Position numbers and translations under genes: made by a program
Notes under the pieces: generated by a model
Told to the model about the DNA's origin: nothing
Databases searched by the model: none
What the model saw: the letters and a program-made list of their open reading frames with translations, nothing else
Shown: one piece after another, positions 32,701-44,584 of the stretch
Position numbering within the stretch: position 1 is the first letter of the stretch
Layout of the letters: every line of letters begins with the position of its first letter
NCBI GenBank assembly: GCA_031472005.1
Contig: PZJY01000009.1
Location: 1 to 64,000 of the forward strand
Source of the DNA: Tetracladium setigerum
Lineage: Eukaryota; Ascomycota; Leotiomycetes; Helotiales
DNA length: 64,000 nucleotides
Direction of reading: 5' to 3'

Positions 32701-33207
32701 ACAAAGCGTAGAACTCTACCCTGGCATCAGTGTCCGCAGAATATGAAGGATGCTCAGCTCGCACCGAGACAAGCACCGTCTTTAGGGACAGGAAACCTTG
32801 ATCCGCTTGCAGCAAAACAACCTGCTCATCCAGCAAACATCATTCTCCGGGTAGAGGTATGGAAAGATGGCGCAAGCAGAACCCCTGTCTCTGATGATGA
32901 GGGCGACTCTCCCATCAACTGGGATGAGCCAGATATGAACCCAAGCGCTGCCCGGGCTGACGGGTTGCCGTCCTCTTCGCCCAGAGCGTCGTGGCCGTCC
33001 TGGAGTCGGCACAACCGGCGAATCGAGGCCAAGATAGACAAGGCACGGCAATTTTATGGCGTTTTTGATCTAAATGCATTGCGCCCTGACGAGCAGAGAG
33101 CTACACGAGAGCTTCAACGGTGTTTAGATGTGTGGAGCCAGGGCTGCATTGTATGTTTCTTCAAAGGGAATTTTGCCATGGTCATAAAGGAGAACTCGGA
33201 TACATGA
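29761..33207 (+). pseudogene. Decayed N-terminal half of a telomere-linked RecQ-type (DUF3505-like) protein
   Basis: One reading frame runs for 3.4 kb and is broken only by about ten stops, nine TAG and one TAA, each one C-to-T or G-to-A step from CAG, TGG or CAA. The N-terminus has a zinc-finger-like motif (CGPCGYALAVDRSQVTSHLRDKH, about 29,824-29,890) and a second CXXC..H pair. A Glu-rich tract is at 30,910-31,070. The later part (31,550-32,510) resembles the region before the helicase domain in fungal telomere-linked helicase proteins, ending in VFAWQSGHRPIQRATTYGL. No helicase motifs follow; the frame ends at TGA in a Ser/Pro-rich tail. The family name is from memory. The subtelomeric location fits. 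The TGA at about 29,750 limits any upstream extension. Confidence 0.6.
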
Positions 33208-33512
33208 CAGAGTCATTATTGCAATTGAAGCAGTAAGTCGTAAATCTATCCACTGGCGGCAGATGGCTGATGGAATAATCTAAAATAATTCAGGGTTACG
33301 AAATCCTTTGATCGCTACCGAAGAGAGTTGAAGACGAGTATAAAGTCAGCTCTTTCTCGTTCACTTGGATCTCTATCAAAGCAAAGCAAACAGTCTCAAA
33401 ACAAGAATCATTAAGCCATCGCCCAATTCTGCAAAACAAAAGCTTAGCCCGCCCGGTAAACGGCCACACAAAAACCACCACAGGGAATAGACTAACAGGA
33501 GCCTCAGACGAG
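33208..33512. promoter_or_regulatory. Likely promoter of the small secreted protein gene
   Basis: About 300 bp without coding features. GAGTATAAAGTC at about 33,337 is a plausible TATA element some 175 bp before the ATG, followed by CA-rich leader sequence typical of fungal secreted-protein genes. Confidence 0.4.
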
Positions 33513-34171
33513 ATGAAGTTAAATACTGCAGCACTCGCTCTGTTCTCCTCCCTGTCCTTAACAGCGGCGATGCCTGCCGACACTGATGATCTGGCTAAAC
33601 GCGACAAGCCCAACGGTGCTCTGTGCCAAATGCACCATGACGCTAATGCCAGCTCATTATACCGTATCTATACCTGGGGAGTTTGGTACGTGACATTTCC
33701 AAAAAAAGATTTACCCTGCCTCAGTCATCTGCCTTTGTTGATGGTTTGCCAAACCTCTCCTACTAAAGTTCCTTCTTTTTCTTGCCCCTTAATTTCCCTC
33801 TATGGCCCTAACACTTCTCTAGGGATCAAGACTGGGGCGGCAGCCTCCTCGATAACCTGCGTGGCCAGTGCTTCGGCAATATCAACGACTGGGTATTCAA
33901 CTTTGAGGCCGGCGTCCCGCCCACCAATGGTGTTGCAACATTCTGGATTAATTCAGAGGGGGAGGCGCCAATTGTGTGCAGGATGCTATTTGGCTTGCTA
34001 GTAATGCTGCCGGAGGTGCTATTTGGAATGCCAATTGTTATTTCCAGGATTTTTGATATAGAAAAACAGGAGATTTGTTACGAGCGTGACTACAGGAGTT
34101 TGAATTGTGGTACTGAAAGCCGAGTAGCCGGCCAGGGCTACAACCCAGGGAACTCTTATAACTCGAAGTAG
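33513..34171 (+). CDS. Small cysteine-rich secreted protein with Kex2 site, frame disturbed
   Basis: The ATG at 33,513 starts a signal peptide (MKLNTAALALFSSLSLTAA), then a short propeptide ending in LAKR, a Kex2 cleavage site. Exon 1 is 33,513-33,685 and the intron 33,686-33,822 (GTACGT..CTCTAG) splices cleanly into DQDWGGSLLDNL. The mature part would contain about six cysteines. The frame breaks at the G run 33,958-33,962, where one more G is needed, and again at a T run at 34,050-34,054, where one T is surplus. With these changes it ends at 34,171. It is either a recent pseudogene or has base-calling errors. Size, Cys content and Kex2 processing suit a secreted effector-like or antimicrobial protein, but no function is recognised. 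Confidence 0.6.
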
Positions 34172-35323
34172 CAATCAGGTACTATTCAGTGAACTATGAA
34201 TTGCTTGATCGAAAACCGAGAATAATTTGCTCGGCAGATTGGTTTTGTGAGATTCAAGAGGTAGTTTGTGTTTGTGTGCTTCGCATGATCTTGGAGACAG
34301 TCAGTTAAATATGTTGCGTACCCAACCTCGACGACGGGCCTCTCAAGAGGCAAGTTCTCATCCAGACCATGAAGTTGCTCCTTGACGTTGTCAACCCATT
34401 CCTGACACTTTACGACTCGGGTCCGTTTCTCCAAGTATCCCCGTATCCCTTGGATTGATTTCTCTTTGGTCTATTTCCTTCCCATACCTCCAATTTTGCT
34501 GTTAACTTCTAAGGCGAAATAGTAGCTTGTATGCGCAGGCTTGCATATCTGCAGGGGTAATAATCGTCTCGCGCCTTGGCTCTAACTCTCGCCGCTTGCA
34601 AACTATTCAAGGTCAGCATAGATAAAAAATGTTTATATTGTTGTCCAGCCAATAATCCTAAGGAGTAAGGATTCAAAAGCAGCACTTAAAACTTCCGCTT
34701 TGACTTAGCTGGGCCAAGGCGCTAGAGGATCAATACCCTGTTGTCAGCACATATATTTGTATATCTACCGACAGGACTCTTCTGCTGCAAATATTGAACT
34801 TTCTCCACCGAAACTTCTGCTGGCTAATTATCGTAAGGGCCTTTATATGAGCTGAATAGTTAGTAAGCAGTATACATGCATACACACGGGTGACCTTTCT
34901 TGGGGCGTCAGAATCTCTATACGGAGATAGAATGTCTACGGATGTAGTAGTATTTTTTCAGACTTGACCAAGAATCTGCGTTTTTTTATTTGTTGGATAA
35001 GGTGGATGCTGACATTGAGAGACTCGTATTAACCCTTGCGAAACTTGCTGACCGACGGCAAAGCTACCATTGACCGATGTACAATGTTGCTATCAACGGA
35101 GGGTCATGCACGAAAAGAGTCTTCTTCGGCTTGGACGACGAATAGATCTTGGACGCCAGATATCTCTTGGCTTAGCTCTCAGTGTATATAAGCCTAGGTT
35201 GATTGCTCAAGATTTCATCCATCTGCTCTATCTAAATCATTCAATCCTCCTTTTATTCGCTGTTCCTCAGGTATCTTAGGAATTATCCAGATATCATTCC
35301 GACTTCTCAATATTGAAAGCACC
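34172..35323. other. Intergenic, promoter of the next secreted gene at its end
   Basis: No supportable gene. GTATATAAGCC at 35,183-35,193 is a good TATA element about 140 bp before the next ATG, with a pyrimidine-rich leader. Confidence 0.5.
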
Positions 35324-36545
35324 ATGATGGTTCAGCTTCAAGGTTGGCAGTTGCTCTGCTCCTTGCTAGTATTGCTCTCGCACGGTGCAAATGCTGCTTA
35401 TTGGACCACAGACTTCACTTCCCTTCTCAGAACCGGTTCTCCGAATATTCGATCCTGCGTCTGGACTATCACTCAAGCGTTCGCTGGTTGGGGTGACAGG
35501 CTCGTAAGTGTCGGCCAAGGACAGTATATTCGATGGGGTCAACCGAACAAATGTGCTTTCGAAATCGCAAACACCGGCAATGCTGTCTTCCTTGCCCCCG
35601 GTGGCAGCCTTGAGCGGGGATTCATCGAGGTTACAGTGGCTGCTGCAGGTAACAGTCCAGTAAGTCGAAAGCATTTCCCAAATTTATATCACCAGATTCG
35701 AATAAACGTGTTTGGTAATCAAGGAGACCACGGTCTGATGTTTCTCGCTGGTAAACATTTATCTCTCCAAAATAATTTGCTAATCTCCTATTATTGCAGT
35801 ATGGTACCCGTGCCCGACGAGGCGCCGCATATCTCACCCTCGCCCATCCAAGTTACTGGAATGGCGATATAACAAATGAATACAAAAGAAACGCCAAGCA
35901 AGAGTCTCCGTCCGTGAACACAACGGCTGCCGACCCGAGACCAATGATTTTGCCGCTTATCTGGCCGGCCTTGATTTTGACAAGCTCCAACAGACGTTCG
36001 ACAACAAGCCCGAAGATGATACAGTCGTGACAGCCCCTGCTCTCCTCAAGGCACGCTCGGAGTTACACCAATTGGAGAAACGGTGGTGGCCTACAACAAG
36101 AAACTGCGTAACGACCACAAGTACCGCTGGAGATCGCCAGGAACAGTGCGAATGTTACGACGCGGATTCAGGGGCTACACTGGGATCGATACTCACCACA
36201 TGCAACGCAGAACAATCATCCATGTCATTTGATGCTTTTGAAAAGGGTGTGTGGGGCCTCGAGAGGCAAATCATAAACACCTTAGGCAAAGGTTGGCCAA
36301 ACTCAGTCTTCACGGTCAATTCTGCACCCGATGCTGGGGGTGTTGTCTTCACCCAAAAACCTGTGAATGGAATATATGATCGTCCAACAACGTCAAGCAC
36401 TATTTGCTGCTCACAAGCGTTGAGAAGAGTTGGTTTCTCAGGTGCTGGTGGTCTTCTGAGGTCTTCAACCGGTTGTGTCTGTTCGAACACGGCTGTATCA
36501 AGTACTTGGAATATGGTGGCTGGGAAGGTGGTTTTACAATCATAA
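35324..36545 (+). CDS. Secreted protein with signal peptide and Kex2 site, gene model uncertain
   Basis: The frame opens with a signal peptide (WQLLCSLLVLLSHGANA, after MMVQLQG) and continues to 35,750. An intron with good signals lies at 35,751-35,799 (GTAAAC..TTGCAG). The following coding segment YGTRARRGAAYLTLAHPSYW is in a different frame from the one splicing would give, and a second shift near 35,885-35,942 leads to DFAAYLAGLDFDKLQ and then LEKR, a Kex2-type site at about 36,080. The C-terminal part has paired cysteines (CECYDADSG, TSSTICC). The frame stops at 36,545, though an alternative frame stays open to 36,667. Two unexplained frame changes mean it is a pseudogene or carries errors. 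The family is not recognised. Confidence 0.5.
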
Positions 36546-37061
36546 TTATTATTCTTGCCTCTGCTAACAGTCTATTTCGAGCATTACCGATGGCACAAGT
36601 AGACGGAGTCGCGGAGAGGTTTCAGACTTTAAGAAAAGGCGATGGCACTGTGGTTGAGGTCATATAGTTTACATGATGGATTTTCGGTTGCTTTTGCATG
36701 TAGTTTACTTCGTTGGGTTGAGCTATTCCTAAGATCACGTGGTCCTAGGAATATACTTTATATTTGTTGGAATCACTTACACACGCGCGTGTCAAGATTT
36801 GAGAGTTGTGAAACGTAGGTTTCTGGTTTTTGTTGTATAATCATGTCTGATTTCTACAAGTGATGAATTCCTGCTCCAACGTAGGTATATCTAGAAGTGT
36901 GGGTAATCTATTACCAAGCCTCTCAAGCTAGGCGTGAGCTTTGAATTCACATAGACCGGTTTACGCAACTCGGCATATCGCCGTAACTGTATCAAGAGGT
37001 ATCTATATATACTCAAAATAAATCATGTTCCAAGAGCAGAACCAAATTAATCGATTAAATC
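36546..37061. other. Intergenic, 3' flank and degraded sequence
   Basis: Nothing coding is supportable. It contains a CACACGCGCGTGT palindrome near 36,780. The missing 5' part of the P450 remnant is not found here. Confidence 0.5.
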
Positions 37062-37731
37062 ATGGCGACTAGATTCGCAGCATACGAAACAACCGCCACT
37101 TCGCTCGCCAAAATCTTCTACTTCTTACTCCAGAAGCCACGGAAAATGCATATTTTCCAGCAAGAATTACGAACCATTCTTAGCAATCTAGATCAAATAC
37201 CCAGTCACCGGGTTCTAAAACTCCCATGCCTTAATAGCTGCATCCAAGAAAGTCTGCGCCTACTCCCCCTGTGAACGGGAAGATCTCAAGTCGCATATCG
37301 CCCGGTATCATGATTGATAATACTTTCGTGCCCCGTGGTGTATGTAACCATCATCCCTCCCTCCCTCGTCCCTCGGTCTTTATGTCAGGCACATTAATAT
37401 CCCACGAAGATACGAGTGCTGATCCCCCTGTACTCCATAATAGGTCTCAGTATCATCCGACATCTACAGCATTCAACGCTCCCCACAATACTTCCAAGAA
37501 CCCCACCAATTCATCCCAGAACGCTGGTCCGACTCAGCTACCAACCATTTCAGTAATATAGATAAAAGAAATGCGTATCGTCCATTTTTAATTGGACCAT
37601 GAGCGTGTATTGGGCGGGAAATGGCAATGCAAACACTTCGTCTTGTGATTGCGAAACTGCTTTATAAGTTTGACTTTGAGGGAAATAGTGTGGGGTTCGA
37701 CTGGGAGCAGGATGCGGAGTCTTTGGTTTTT
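37062..37731 (+). pseudogene. Cytochrome P450 C-terminal remnant
   Basis: It begins in the I helix (AAYETTATSLAKIFYFLL, with Ala in place of the usual Gly) and passes the K helix ExxR (CIQESLRLLP). One base is missing in a C run at about 37,267-37,271. It then continues with VNGKISSRISPG and an intron (GTATGT at about 37,340 to TAG at 37,443), followed by QYFQEPHQFIPERW and the heme region PFLIGP-stop-ACIGREMA. The TGA at 37,600-37,602 sits where Trp or Arg is usual and just before the heme-ligand Cys. The N-terminal two thirds is absent, so this is a dead fragment of a microsomal-type monooxygenase. Confidence 0.85.
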
Positions 37732-38441
37732 TAGGGTGGGTTCAAGGTCTTGGTTAAGATACGTGGGGCAAGTGGAGGTTGTCAGGTTGAGGAAGTTGGT
37801 GCGAGACGCTAAGGATTACCAGGAGTTGGTCATGACGGGTTTAACCAGAGAGGGAGATACAGCCAAAGAGCTAGAGAGTCATGAACAGCAGCAGAGAAAT
37901 GCGGAAACGGTCATGCTGTACATACTTTACCTTTACCGAGGATGTAGTGCAGTTGAGAGTGCCTAGAAGAGATCTAGAACAGCTCTGTTGGTGGCTGATG
38001 TACATCGGTGTGAACAACGAAGGACGGGACGGGTCGGTTGTAGACGGGAATATGTTCTTGTCCGAGTAATCAAACTCGGAGTTACACCCGGAATCCGCTG
38101 TCACGATTTAACTAAAGTCATAGAAGAGTCATTTGCTCGCACAACTCCGAACCTGTGATGTCTGAGGCGTTGGGGGGCGTTTTGACGGAAAGCGCTGCTG
38201 CGAAGGCTTGTCGGCTTGAGAGGTCGGCATCGACACTCAGAAGGAAATATGTATTGTGATAATCTTGGCTCAAGACATGTTGAAGTTGATCTCGCTTTTG
38301 TCAAGTTGGCTTGTTACAGTATTCAAGTATTTGGAGGATGAGATTGTCAGGTTGCGATTTCTAAGTTCTGCTACTATTGAGGTTTGATTAAAAATGACAT
38401 TCTCACTGAAATATGGTTTCAGCCTATGATAGGACTAAGTA
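37732..38441. other. Intergenic, no gene seen
   Basis: It holds short ORFs only. The first 70 bp can be read as a further decayed P450 C-terminus in another frame. The last 100 bp are the 3' flank of the GH115 gene. Confidence 0.5.
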
Positions 38442-41400
38442 TCAAACCAATCGACTAACAGGAGGACCCAAATAGCTCTCCTTTACACCTCCCACATCAA
38501 CAATGATCTTCTCTAATACCACTCCCTTCGCTAAAGCCCGGTATTTCAAAAGATGCGTGCCAATGTCGGGACAAGTGAAAATATGGCTTTTCTTCCACAC
38601 TCCATCCATAACTGCAACAGACCACCCAGGTGGCAGATCACCCCTGGAAACAGGTTCTTCCAATAGACGCAACGACTCCTTGGTTTCGTTGTCAAAGTCG
38701 ATGGAATACTTGAGCAGATTTTCTGGATCGGTGTCAAGTGCCATAGTGAAATATAGTGTGACCGTTACAGTTTCGGCGTTGGTGAAAAGGAATACGGGAT
38801 ACTCAAGGAATGGGATGGCAGTGTTGTCGATCCCTAGATTTTTATCTGCACGAAGAGATATGGCTCCACTTGTTGTGCGGCCTAGGAATGGATGAAGTTC
38901 ATAGCTGAGCTCTTGTTCTGACGTGAGTTGGACAGCACCTGCTTCGATTGATACATATCCATCTGATTCGACAAAACCAGTAAACTCATCTGGAGCATGT
39001 CGATTTGATATTGGAAGGTGGACTTGCTCATAATCACCCCTTGAAGATCGGACATGAATGATGATTTCGTCGTCAAAACCAGTTGGCACTCCTTTCCAGT
39101 CAATGGTAATCTCCACGCGTTGATCCGGCGTTTTGGTGAACAATGTTCCTGCAGAACTAGATAAATGGATCCATGCTTCTTCAACAGTAGCAGTCCAAGA
39201 CAGAGTCTTTGACCCACGAGAGTAAATTTCAAAATAGCGACTTTGGGGTCCATTCGGAGAGAGCAGCGACAGAGTCATTCCAGGCAGCAGAGTTCCCCTC
39301 GAAGGTTGCATCTTGCACGACTCCTCGTTGATCAATCCCGGTCTCACACCTCCATGTCCCTCAACCGCAACTCCCATATACCCAGCCATGGGATTGGAGT
39401 CCTGTCTTTGCTGCACGAAGCTCAGACCCGTAATCAAATCACGCGATGGATCATACCATGTCTCGCCATATCCATAATGTGGTTGACGTACAATATGATT
39501 CCATTTCGTACCTGTCCACGGCGAGTCGTGGTATTCCTCTGAGAGAGTGAAATCGGCATCGAATAGATCGAGGACTTGTTGTGCGAGAACATTGGTGCTG
39601 TTTCGTCGTTGTAGACCGTAGAGATGGTTTTTGGCCTGGGAGACACGGAGGGAGAGGTTGATTAGAGAGGCTTTGATGGGATGGAGGACAAGTTGGAAGA
39701 AGGCGCCTTTGTATTCATCGTTGATGGTATCTAGAAGCGCCGAGGCATCCTTTTCGAGAGCTGTGTATTGTGCAACGATACTGTTTGCCTCGTCGTGATG
39801 CAGAATTGAGAATGTTTCGGGTTCGAGATGCTCGTGTCTGCGGAGGGCAATCAGATGGTCATGGCCTAGAAGTAGTCTGGCAATCTCATCTGCGTGCTCC
39901 GGACCGAATTCGCGAGAGGCGTAGGCCTTGAAGAAGTCGAGTATCGAAGTCGGTGTGACTTTCTCAATGTCCCATGCCATAGCCATGATGAACGTGAGCG
40001 GTAGCTCTTGTGGTTTGATATCGCCGACGTTGATTATCCATATCTTTGTGGCTTCGCGATCGTGTGCGGTGCGTAGTTGTTGATAAATCTTGCCCTGTAC
40101 GCAATACTGTGTCAGTCTTGGACCGAGCGAGAACCGACACGGGAATAGAACCTTACACATGAGCTGCTGTTCAACCACTTGTATCCTCGAGGCCGGCCAA
40201 CATATTCTATGTGGTAGTAAAGCTGCAACAGTTAGCCCTGGCTGAAGGAATACACGAGACGAGGATGAATTACTCCCACACCACCGCTTCGTTTTGTCTC
40301 CTTCTCGGTGGGCAAACGTCGAATGTTTCCAAAGTTGTCGTCCGTAAAGAGCAGAGTCACATCGTCGGGAATTTCTAGTCCTTGCTCATAATGCTCGAGA
40401 ACCTCCTTGTATAATGCAATGAGCTCTGGGTATGATGTTTAGCAAGATCCAGGCAGGTGAGTAGAATGTTGAAGAATCTTACGTCTCTCGCCGTCCTCTT
40501 TGCCATATGCCTTCCCAAGAATCTTTCTCTGCTCATCGATAACACTTTGTATTATCTTTCGGGGATTCTCTCCTCGACAGCAACATCGCCATCTCCTCGC
40601 ATGCCAATTGTAATGAAAGACTCATGGCCAACGGCTCGTGCTGCTCCTTCCTCAAAGTATGTTACGATCTCTTCTTTGTTATCAGTCCATGACCATTTAC
40701 CGGCATTCCGAGTGCGCCATTCGGTCATTCCTCGTTGCATGGGCTCATGGTGAGATGTTGACATCACAATACCGTATGTGTTGGCCAACTCCTGGTTCAG
40801 TGGGTCATCGGTGAAAAAGGAAGATCCGGGAATGCCGTTCCACATAGCAGGCCAGAGAAAGTTTGCCTGCGGCGAGCTTAGCAATTGCTCTCTGCCTTGA
40901 CGCAGATTCGGGACAATTGGAAGAAACTTACCTTCATCCGTAGGAGTAACTCAAAGACCTTCTTGTAGAATTCGGAGTTGAATTGGGCGCCGAACTTCTC
41001 AATAGACCAAGCGACAAGCGAAGGTGCCTCATCATTGATGAAGATTCCTCGATACTCGATGGCCGGCTCCCCTTGGTAGGTCTGAATGGGCAAGGCATAG
41101 ACATGTTTGTGTGTCTTGATTGGGACATCCGCCCACCAGTACCATCTATATCTGTAGTGAGCAACGAGAATAACAAAGCAAAGGCGGCTGGAACATATAC
41201 GGTGACACGCCTATCTGTTCCGACAAGGTGTAGATGCCAAAGATCGCACCTCTCTTGTCACTTCCTGCTATCACGACAAGCCTTTTCACAGAGGCAAATG
41301 GAGAGTCTTGTAGTACAGAGGTGGTGAAGGCTTCCCACTTGCCTTCAACCTTGTTGACATCGAGCTGGCCCCCGGACACCAGCTGCCGAACGAAGCGAGA

Positions 41401-41727
41401 TTTCTCCAAGCTGCCCACGAGGATCAGCGAGTCCTGCGGCTCATGCTTGATTTCCGTGTCTGTATTTGTATCTGTATCTGTCCAAAGGCATGACTTCACG
41501 CCGGTGACCTTTTCCAGATCAGTGGCCAGGTTGCTGGCTGCAATGCGGATGCCTTCAAAATCCTCCGCATCAACCAGGATAGGTACCCCCCGCAGGTCAA
41601 CGGCGCCTACACTGGGCTCAAAATCAACAATTGCGGCTTCAAACATTACGACGTCCTTCGTAGTGGTTGTTTGCTTCTGATAATCAATTTTCCTGAGGCC
41701 GTCAAAGGTGCAAATGGTTTCACCCAC
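38442..41727 (-). CDS. GH115 family glucuronidase
   Basis: Exons in transcription order: 41727-41201, 41151-40932, 40866-40483, 40425-40274, 40222-40157, 40094-38442; introns are 49-65 nt with GTAAGT/GTATAT donors and CAG acceptors. The product would be about 1,000 aa, the usual GH115 size. Visible landmarks are RWYWWADVP and YRGIFINDEAP after the first intron, NGIPG, HHEPMQRGMTEW, TDDNFGNIRRLP, KIWIINVGDIKPQELP, and a C-terminal beta-rich part. GH115 enzymes remove (4-O-methyl)glucuronic acid from xylan side chains. No signal peptide is obvious at MGETICTF, so it may be cytosolic or the start may be incomplete. The exon total is one base short of a multiple of three; the break is at an A run (CTTTC, 40,556-40,560 on the plus strand) and looks like a 1-nt deletion. 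It is divergent from a sugar permease. Confidence 0.9.
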
Positions 41728-42679
41728 GCCTCCATTCTATCGTTCTGTTGAAGACTAGGAGTTCACTCGGAATTCCGAGGTTCACGACCGCCACCATCCC
41801 CACCTCCAACATGCAACGCTCCTCATCTCCGAATCTTCGACTCTATGGAGTCTATTGGTGCTTCTTCTTTGAAATCCCTGAGTTTATTTCGTCTTTTCGG
41901 TCTGTTTATACCCGCGGTTTCTGACGGATCAGCGGCACAGCAGCCAATTCTAGGAGGAAGCCGAAGCGCATTGCAGTGCATTTGCCCCTGCACGATTCAT
42001 GAAGCCGCTACTTCGTATCTCCCACAGACTTTCACAGTCATTTGTACAGTCGAGTATCCTGGTTGGTATCCTTGTTTCTGCTCTTGGCTCATCCCGACAC
42101 AGCTCTAGGCCCGGCCTTGCTGCATCTTGGCCGGTCAAACGTCGCGATTCCGGGGAAAGGAGGGCCGAAACTGGGGTTTGAAGCTGGGGGCCGGGGTTGG
42201 GGTAGAACTCATATCCCATGGGGATTTTGGGGGAGGAGGGAGGAAGTGTGGGAGAATGCGGGGAATGGGGAGGGTTGCCCTTGTTGATTGATTGCAGGTT
42301 CGTCCGGCCTGCATTCATTATTATGATTGTTTTATTGCCACTAATGAAACGATCTAAAGATGATTGAATTTCTGGTTCGGTGCTGGAGAGACCGAGTTGG
42401 TTGTAGCATGGGTGTGGCATGGTTGGCGTGGATTGGCATTTCGACCTTGCATTGGACCCAGCAACCCCATATGCAATGTCCTCGGAATCACCCATTAAGC
42501 GAAAAGGTATGGTATGGCATCCAAGAAAAAAGGTATATATATCTACTACACCCTTCCCCCTCACCCTGTTCTTCTCTCACCTCTCCATCCCTCGCCCATC
42601 TCTCCCCCCTCTCCCCCTTCTTCTCATCCCCTTCACAAGCGAGCACATCACTCGTCCGGACTTGAGGACCTCTAAAAAG
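41728..42679. promoter_or_regulatory. Shared divergent promoter region, GH115 and permease
   Basis: A 952-bp region between two divergent starts, with a C/T-rich tract at 42,545-42,640 just upstream of the permease ATG, typical of fungal leaders. GGTATATATATC at 42,530-42,541 is a TATA candidate for the permease. ORFs inside it show no protein-like signal. Co-regulation of the two genes is an inference from layout. Confidence 0.55.
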
Positions 42680-44584
42680 ATGGCCGTCAACGAAGACACC
42701 AACGTTGAGAAGGCCGGTGTTGCCACTGGCCATGTGGAAAATGGAGCATTTGGCTCCCAAGTAGAGCTCATCGATGCTGCCATCGCCGCAAGTGACGCCG
42801 AAGCCCTCCTTTCCCGAAAGGAGCTCTTTTCTCGCTACATGCCCGGTATCATCTACAGCATGCTTCTCAGTATGGCCTTGATTATGGAGGGTATGGATGT
42901 GGGCTTGATCAACAACTTCTTCGCCCACGAGGCTTACCGGGAGAAATTCGGAACTATGATTGACGCCAAAGGAAAGAAGAACGTCCCAGTTTCGTGGCAA
43001 TCCGCCATCGTCAACGCTAGCAACTTGGGCGGCATCATCGGTCTCTTGTTGAACGGGTACCTTCAATCCCGCTTCGGTTCTCGCCGAGTTTACATGGTAA
43101 ATACTCATCTTTATGACGATATTGGTCGTTTAACTAATTTCACTGTAGGGAGCCATGGCTTTGATGGCCTGCACCATCTTCACCCTCTTCTTCGCAGTCA
43201 ATGTTCAGATGCTTTTCGCTGCCAACATCCTCTGCGGTATCCCATGGGGTATTTTCCAGACTCTTTCTACTGCCTATGCAGCCGAAATTGTGCCTGCCGC
43301 GATGAGAGCTTATCTCACTGCCTGGGTCGTAAGACTCCCCCTTCCTCCTCGCACTCCTCCTCATCCGCTAACATGAACATCTAGAGTATGTGCTGGGGTG
43401 CCGGTAGTTTCTTGGCCGCAGGCGTCTTGCGCGGTTCTCTGGGACTTAAAGGGGACTGGGGCTGGAAGGTACGTCTATTCTAGCAAAATTCCACTTCTGT
43501 CAAAAAGTTATCATTTATACTAACGACAATCAGGTCCCTTATGCTCTACAGTGGATTTGGATCATTCCATTGTTCATCGCTGCATTCCTCGCTCCTGAAA
43601 GTCCATGGTATCTTGTTCGTCGCGGCAAGCTTGACGAGGCCGAGGATGCTCTCCGCCGTCTCGCCCGCAAGGATTTCTACACCGAGGAGTCTATGGCTCA
43701 GACTATGGCCCTCATGAAGCACACCAACGAGATGGAGAAGATCGAGGCTGCCAATGCCAGCTACATGGACTGTTTCCACGGCACTAACTTGCGCCGTACC
43801 GGTATCGTCTGCATGGCCTGGCTCATTCAAATTCTCAACGGTCAATCCATCACCGGTTTCGCTGTCACTATGTTGAAATCCGTCGGAATGGGAAATGTCC
43901 AAGCCTTCAACTACAATATGGGTATCCAGTCGGTCAACATTGTTTGCACAGCCATCGCTATTGCGCTCATGAACAATGTCGGCCGTAGGTCCTTCTTCTT
44001 CTGTGGTTCTACAGGTATCGGTTTCGCAATGTTGATCATTGGTATTCTCGGTTGCATTCCAGGCGTCAAGAACATCGCATACGGAGTGGCAGCCATCTTG
44101 ATCATCGTCCAGATCATCTTCAAGGTCTCCTTGGGCCAGCAACCTACGTCATCGTCGGTGAAACTCCTTCAAACAGAACCAGAGCCCAAGCCATCGTCCT
44201 TGGTCGTGCCGTCTACGTTGTCGGTCAAATCATCGTCGGTCAACTCAACCCACGTATGTTGAACAGCACCGCCGACGCCTGGAACTGGGGTGCCAAAACC
44301 GGTCTCTTCTACTTCGGTTTGTGCGTTATCTGGGCCATCTGGATTTACTTCTTCCTTCCTGAGACCAAGAACCGTACCTTCGCAGAGATCGATTTCCTCT
44401 TCCAAACTAAGGTTCCTGCTCGTGAATTCGTTACTGCTCCAGTCGATAGTAAGTTCACCCCGCTCTCCGATGTATTTGATTTTATCAGTTATCGAATTTG
44501 GCTAACACTTCTTTTCCTATAGTCTTTGAGATTTTGCCTCCTTCGGGCAAGACCAATGAGCCGCTAGAGAGGATTAAGCGGTGA
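42680..44584 (+). CDS. MFS alpha-glucoside/maltose-type sugar permease
   Basis: Exons 42680-43096, 43149-43328, 43385-43468, 43534-44448 and 44523-44584, joined by introns with GTAAAT, GTAAGA, GTACGT and GTAAGT donors. The product is about 550 aa with 12 predicted membrane spans: IIYSMLLSMALIMEGMDVGL opens TM1, NGYLQSRFGSRRVYM is the loop 2-3 signature, PESPWYLVRRGKLDEA follows TM6, and PETKNRTFAEIDFLF follows TM12. The last motif and the overall pattern fit fungal maltose/alpha-glucoside:proton symporters at the plasma membrane. Substrate is not certain; oligosaccharides from hemicellulose are possible given the neighbours. The frame breaks at GGGCC (44,133-44,137), where one C appears to be missing before GPATYVIVGE. 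The exon sum is one base short of a multiple of three. Confidence 0.88.

Noticed and set aside
34077..34110. TGTTACGAGCGTGACTACAGGAG resembling the start of the retrotransposon LTR
   Set aside because: Similarity fades after about 25 bases and the stretch fits the coding end of the secreted protein gene.
41845..42665. ORFs in the divergent promoter region
   Set aside because: Low-complexity Pro/Ser composition, no domains, and they overlap each other on both strands.
43546..44142. Minus-strand ORF of 198 codons inside the permease
   Set aside because: Antisense shadow of membrane spans; the plus frame has clear MFS motifs.
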